A stretch of DNA of 64,000 nucleotides from Diphasiastrum complanatum (Eukaryota > Streptophyta > Lycopodiopsida > Lycopodiales > Lycopodiaceae): the NCBI GenBank assembly GCA_029204225.1, contig CM055092.1, positions 18,779,222 through 18,843,221 on the forward strand, in the 5' to 3' direction. Position 1 is the first letter of the stretch; every line of letters starts with the position of its first letter. Positions 56,390 to 64,000 of this stretch are shown in pieces. The translations under genes and the position numbers were made by a program. The notes beneath the pieces are model-generated. The model saw nothing but the letters and a program-made list of their open reading frames with translations, ran no database searches and had not been told where the DNA came from.

Positions 56390-57420
56390 AAAAGAGTATA
56401 CAATTTGTATATCTTTTTATGATTTTATGAATCTAAAAGAATATTAGAAAGCTAAGTTTTGCAATTGCAATGCACCTAACTAATAATTTTTTTTAAAAAA
56501 GAATAAAACATAGGGTAACTATAAGTGGTAGATTGCAAACGTTTTCAATAACTATTGAAAAAGTGAATAAATTGATATTTTTTTATATCATGCGGGAGGG
56601 TGCGTGAGAGAGTAAAAAAGCATTCACATAGTTTGTTTTGTTTAAGCAAGATCAAACCCTTTAAAACCTTTATTCATAAGCCAACAAGGTAATATATAGT
56701 TCAAAAGCATCGTAAAGCAAAACTCATTTCAAGACATGCAGTTGGTATTTACCACCATTCCACAACACAACTACGCGAGTTAGTATGTGAGGAAGATAGG
56801 TGTCAACGTTGAATGTCAGTTGTTATCCATGTACAAAACAAGCTTTACTACTTCACAACATGATTAGAATTTCAAAATCATATTTCAATCTTCTCATTCA
56901 AATAAGGTATTTAGTGATAAGCCAAACCATTATTTGACCGTATTAGCCTAGATGCCATGCTATCAGTATGTGTGGTATTGGTCTTTATCAATCAGTAATT
57001 TTCATAGATAGATACTTAGAGGTTACAAAGTTTTGCATTAGCATATAGGATGGGTTAGGACACACACATGGGGTATTAGGGCAAATCCATGTTGTTTTAA
57101 TTCTAGTGACTGTTGAAAACGACTCATGCATTGGTGTCAAGATACTTGAGTATATCCATGCTTTCCAAGATCGTACAGACCCAAGTCCTAATGTTTATAA
57201 TATATTAATTTATAACAATTCATATATCACTTGAGCCGATTTTAGGAACATTAGCCTTGGCTAGTACAATAAAAAATGAGGTATTAGGGCAAATCCATGC
57301 CATGCTAATCCATATGTTTATTATGACTCTTGCGCAAATCCATACATTTTAAGAGCACTCGAGCCAAAAACCTAATTTTAGACCTTGGTGTGCATTTAGT
57401 TCAACTATGATAGAGTGAAG

Positions 57421-57500
57421 ATTAGCTCAGAGTTGTCATTAGATTTGCTACGATTATGTCATTAGTTCAAAGCTGTCATTAGATTTGCTACGATTATGTG
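57421..57500. repeat. 40-bp tandem duplication
   Basis: Two adjacent 40-bp units, each ending GTCATTAGATTTGCTACGAT TATGT; they differ at a few bases in the first half. Confidence 0.85.
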
Positions 57501-58727
57501 AACTATAATGAGCAAGGGATAAAATGTACGAGAGTAGAAAAGTACAAATTTTTATAGAGATAGGTATGTGATTAAGAATTTGCTGATAAGAACGAATTGC
57601 AACCTTACCTCAATATCATCATGTGATTAGATATCAAAGCTCTTACTTCAATAGTTGTGAATAAGCTCTCTTGTGATGATGCCATGATTCTTCCATGGAG
57701 AATGTTTTTCTATAAAGGTCAAAATAGAAAAAACATTTGAGTTTTAGTTATCCCTTTAAGAAAATAACAAGCCTAAGCATCTTTTGGAGTATAGAGTTAA
57801 GATATTTGCTTTCTAGTATAGTATCCTGGTGAGAATGCATTCATAGAGACATTTGAAAGAACAATATGGCTAGTCCATATATATAGTAAATAACATTGAT
57901 AGCTTGCGTTTAGATATCATACCTGACTCCAAAGTAGTGTACGAAAGGTATAACAGAAATGCAAAGTGGTGTAAACGATAAGTATGCTGGAGAGAGTAAA
58001 TGAGTAAGTATACGAGATTCATTCGAAACTAATTGCTTAAAGCAAATGAAAGTGGTTCGCATTAAAGGAGAAATTTTTCAAGCGAATTGTTGACCACATA
58101 CCATTCATCATCATAGAAAGACAAAATATATTTTCAAGAATGAACAAAGTAGATTGGTGATGAATTATCATTCATATATACACATTGCAAAAAAAAAAAA
58201 TGGTAAGCTGGCTGTGGCCAGAATGCGCCCACTATCAACTATTATACATAGCCGAAAATAGAGTCATAAATAGTGGCTCCATTAGTGGCTGCCTATCATT
58301 GAAAACCAACGTTGCCATATGTGGTAAATCACAACAAAAAAACATATAACTTGGGCGACAATTGACGCGTCTCCAACTAGGAGGTGGGTGGCCAGTATTA
58401 TCAATTTTTTTTTAACATATTGTTTATATTTCAACGATGAAGATAAAAGAAGTTGTTTATAATATTTGTTAGCCAAAACGTGGTGCTAGATCGTTGTATA
58501 CATCAACTAGAAAAAGCACAATTGCTTGCAAAAAATTTGTAGTAGTAAAAATCTAGCAAAGTGGTGTCGAGCATTAGGGCCCTTTTTGGACTCACTAAAT
58601 GGCCTAAAAAATTATTGTTAATGGCGACATGTGTACCAATAAGAGAGGGACAATTGAGATGGAAGATCTACAAATTCTAACCCACCCTCTAACTCTCCTC
58701 TAGCTCTACTTGTAATGATGATATGAT

Positions 58728-59260
58728 CACTACACCAAAACATGGAATAAAGGGCGGCCAAAAACCGCCCTTTATGTGGAAGAAAGGGCGGTTTTTTGTA
58801 GTCCGCCCTTTTATTCCCAAAAGTGCCCTTTCTTTCACAGTATAAAGAGCGGCCAAAAACTGCCCTTTATGTAGAGGGCAACCAAAAAGCCGCCCTTTGT
58901 CTAGCAGAAAGGGCCACAAAAAATACTGCCCTTAGGGCCAAAAAAAAAACTGTCTTTTCTACTAAAAGGCAATTAAAATAACTGCCCTTTATGTGGTTGA
59001 AAGAGCGGTAAAATAAACCGCCTTTTATGCAACATAAAAGGCTACAAAATAAGCCACCTTTTGTGTGACGTAAAGGACAACCAAAACAATTGCCCTTTAT
59101 GTGGTAAAAAGAGTGGTAATACAAATTGCCTTTTGTATAGGGCCCAAAAAAAGTCACCCTTCAGGCAAACAAGAGAGTGCTAAAAAAGAATGTCATTTGT
59201 GGCATAAAAGGCGACAAAAAAAATCACTGTTTGTGTAGACAAAAGTGCAGTAAGAGAAAT
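58728..59260. mobile_element. CACTA-type (En/Spm) terminus with palindromic subterminal array
   Basis: Starts with CACTACACCAAAA, the terminal motif of plant CACTA transposons, followed by about 500 bp of AAAGGGCGG...CCGCCCTTT palindromic units spaced 50-60 bp. Units near the terminus are nearly perfect and become more degenerate inward. CACTA transposases bind such subterminal repeats. I see no matching right terminus and no transposase, so the element is truncated or extends beyond the window. Confidence 0.7.
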
Positions 59261-63675
<4,415 letters not shown>

Positions 63676-63900
63676 AGTCTGCTCTTCGCAATTATTATTA
63701 GTCTAGTTATTCACGACTAATATTTAGTCTTGTCTTTCGTGACTGATTATCAGTCGAGCTCAGTCTAGCTCTTCGCAAATTATTCGCGACTAATAATTTG
63801 TCTAGCTGTTCACGACAAATTATCTTTCTGATGTTTGTTGCTTAATGTTTGGCTACATAATCAGAGCGAACATGATTTCTATCACTAATGTTCTGTTCGA
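63676..63900 (+). other. Degenerate short tandem repeats and copia-like leader
   Basis: Four to five diverged units of about 35 bp with the words TCTAG, TTCGCGAC / TTCACGAC and ACTAATA run from 63676 to about 63840. They are followed by AATCAGAGCGAACATG near 63861, which resembles a tRNA-Met primer-binding site plus a start codon. This could be the end of an LTR and the beginning of a gag frame that runs off the window. Weak. Confidence 0.25.
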
Positions 63901-64000
63901 GTCTAATAAGCGTAGTCATGCTTAAGAAAAGAGTGAGATAGCTTATTCTGTTGCGCACAAACACTTTCCGTTTGAGTTCATTTCTTTTCGAGTTTCGAGT

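Larger units (their letters stand above)
55685..58727. other. Region downstream of SEC8
   Basis: About 3 kb without a recognised gene. It begins with the SEC8 3' UTR (end not determinable). It includes the foldback at 56277-56389 and the 40-bp duplication at 57421-57500. Confidence 0.6.

Overview
The window comes from a TE-rich nuclear plant genome. One ordinary host gene can be supported: the 3' half of SEC8/EXOC4, a subunit of the exocyst tethering complex. It lies on the plus strand as 14 short exons between 14.6 and 55.7 kb, with clean splice sites and consistent phases. Its sequence is recognisably plant SEC8 but diverged from flowering-plant copies. Together with introns of up to 22.5 kb and the retrotransposon types present, this suggests a large non-seed vascular plant genome (fern or lycophyte). 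That placement is inference. The 5' exons of SEC8 lie outside the window or were not recognised.

Layout. 0.1-13.6 kb: a nest of one LINE family (called LINE A here; minus strand except copy 2), split by a 7.3-kb hAT DNA transposon (3.45-10.72 kb) that itself carries a plus-strand LINE A copy. 14.6-19.7 kb: SEC8 exons 1-5, with short hAT-type palindromic elements in the introns. 19.7-27.5 kb: an intron with gypsy relics, tandem short hAT elements with an exact 8-bp target duplication, and a truncated Ty3-gypsy chromovirus. 27.5-29.1 kb: SEC8 exons 6-9. 29.1-51.6 kb: a giant intron with a LINE A 3' end, a hAT remnant, a second LINE family (LINE B) split by a gag-protease-chromodomain gypsy element lacking RT and integrase, a third gypsy fragment, a LINE A 5' part, an LTR fragment, and a fourth gypsy with an internal inversion and three LTR copies. 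51.6-55.7 kb: SEC8 exons 10-14 and the stop codon. 55.7-64 kb: intergenic DNA with a perfect 26-bp foldback, a CACTA-type terminus with a palindromic subterminal array, an (AG)n tract and a weak copia-like leader.

The most interesting signals are these. (1) LINE A copies end in a conserved small stem-loop, with paired compensatory changes, followed by TTTC/CT repeats instead of poly(A), so several AG/CT microsatellites here are LINE tails. (2) Short hAT-type elements are built from reiterated palindromic words (GGTTCGAACC, CGTTTCGAAACG, AACCGTnACGGTT, GTTCCGGAAC) that differ between copies while the termini (CATAGnnGC type) are kept. (3) A gypsy element has a 1.45-kb open frame in the place of RT-RNaseH-integrase. 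(4) A second gypsy has its RNaseH-integrase block cleanly inverted. No mobile-element coding region here looks intact. All identifications come from reading motifs; no database search was possible.
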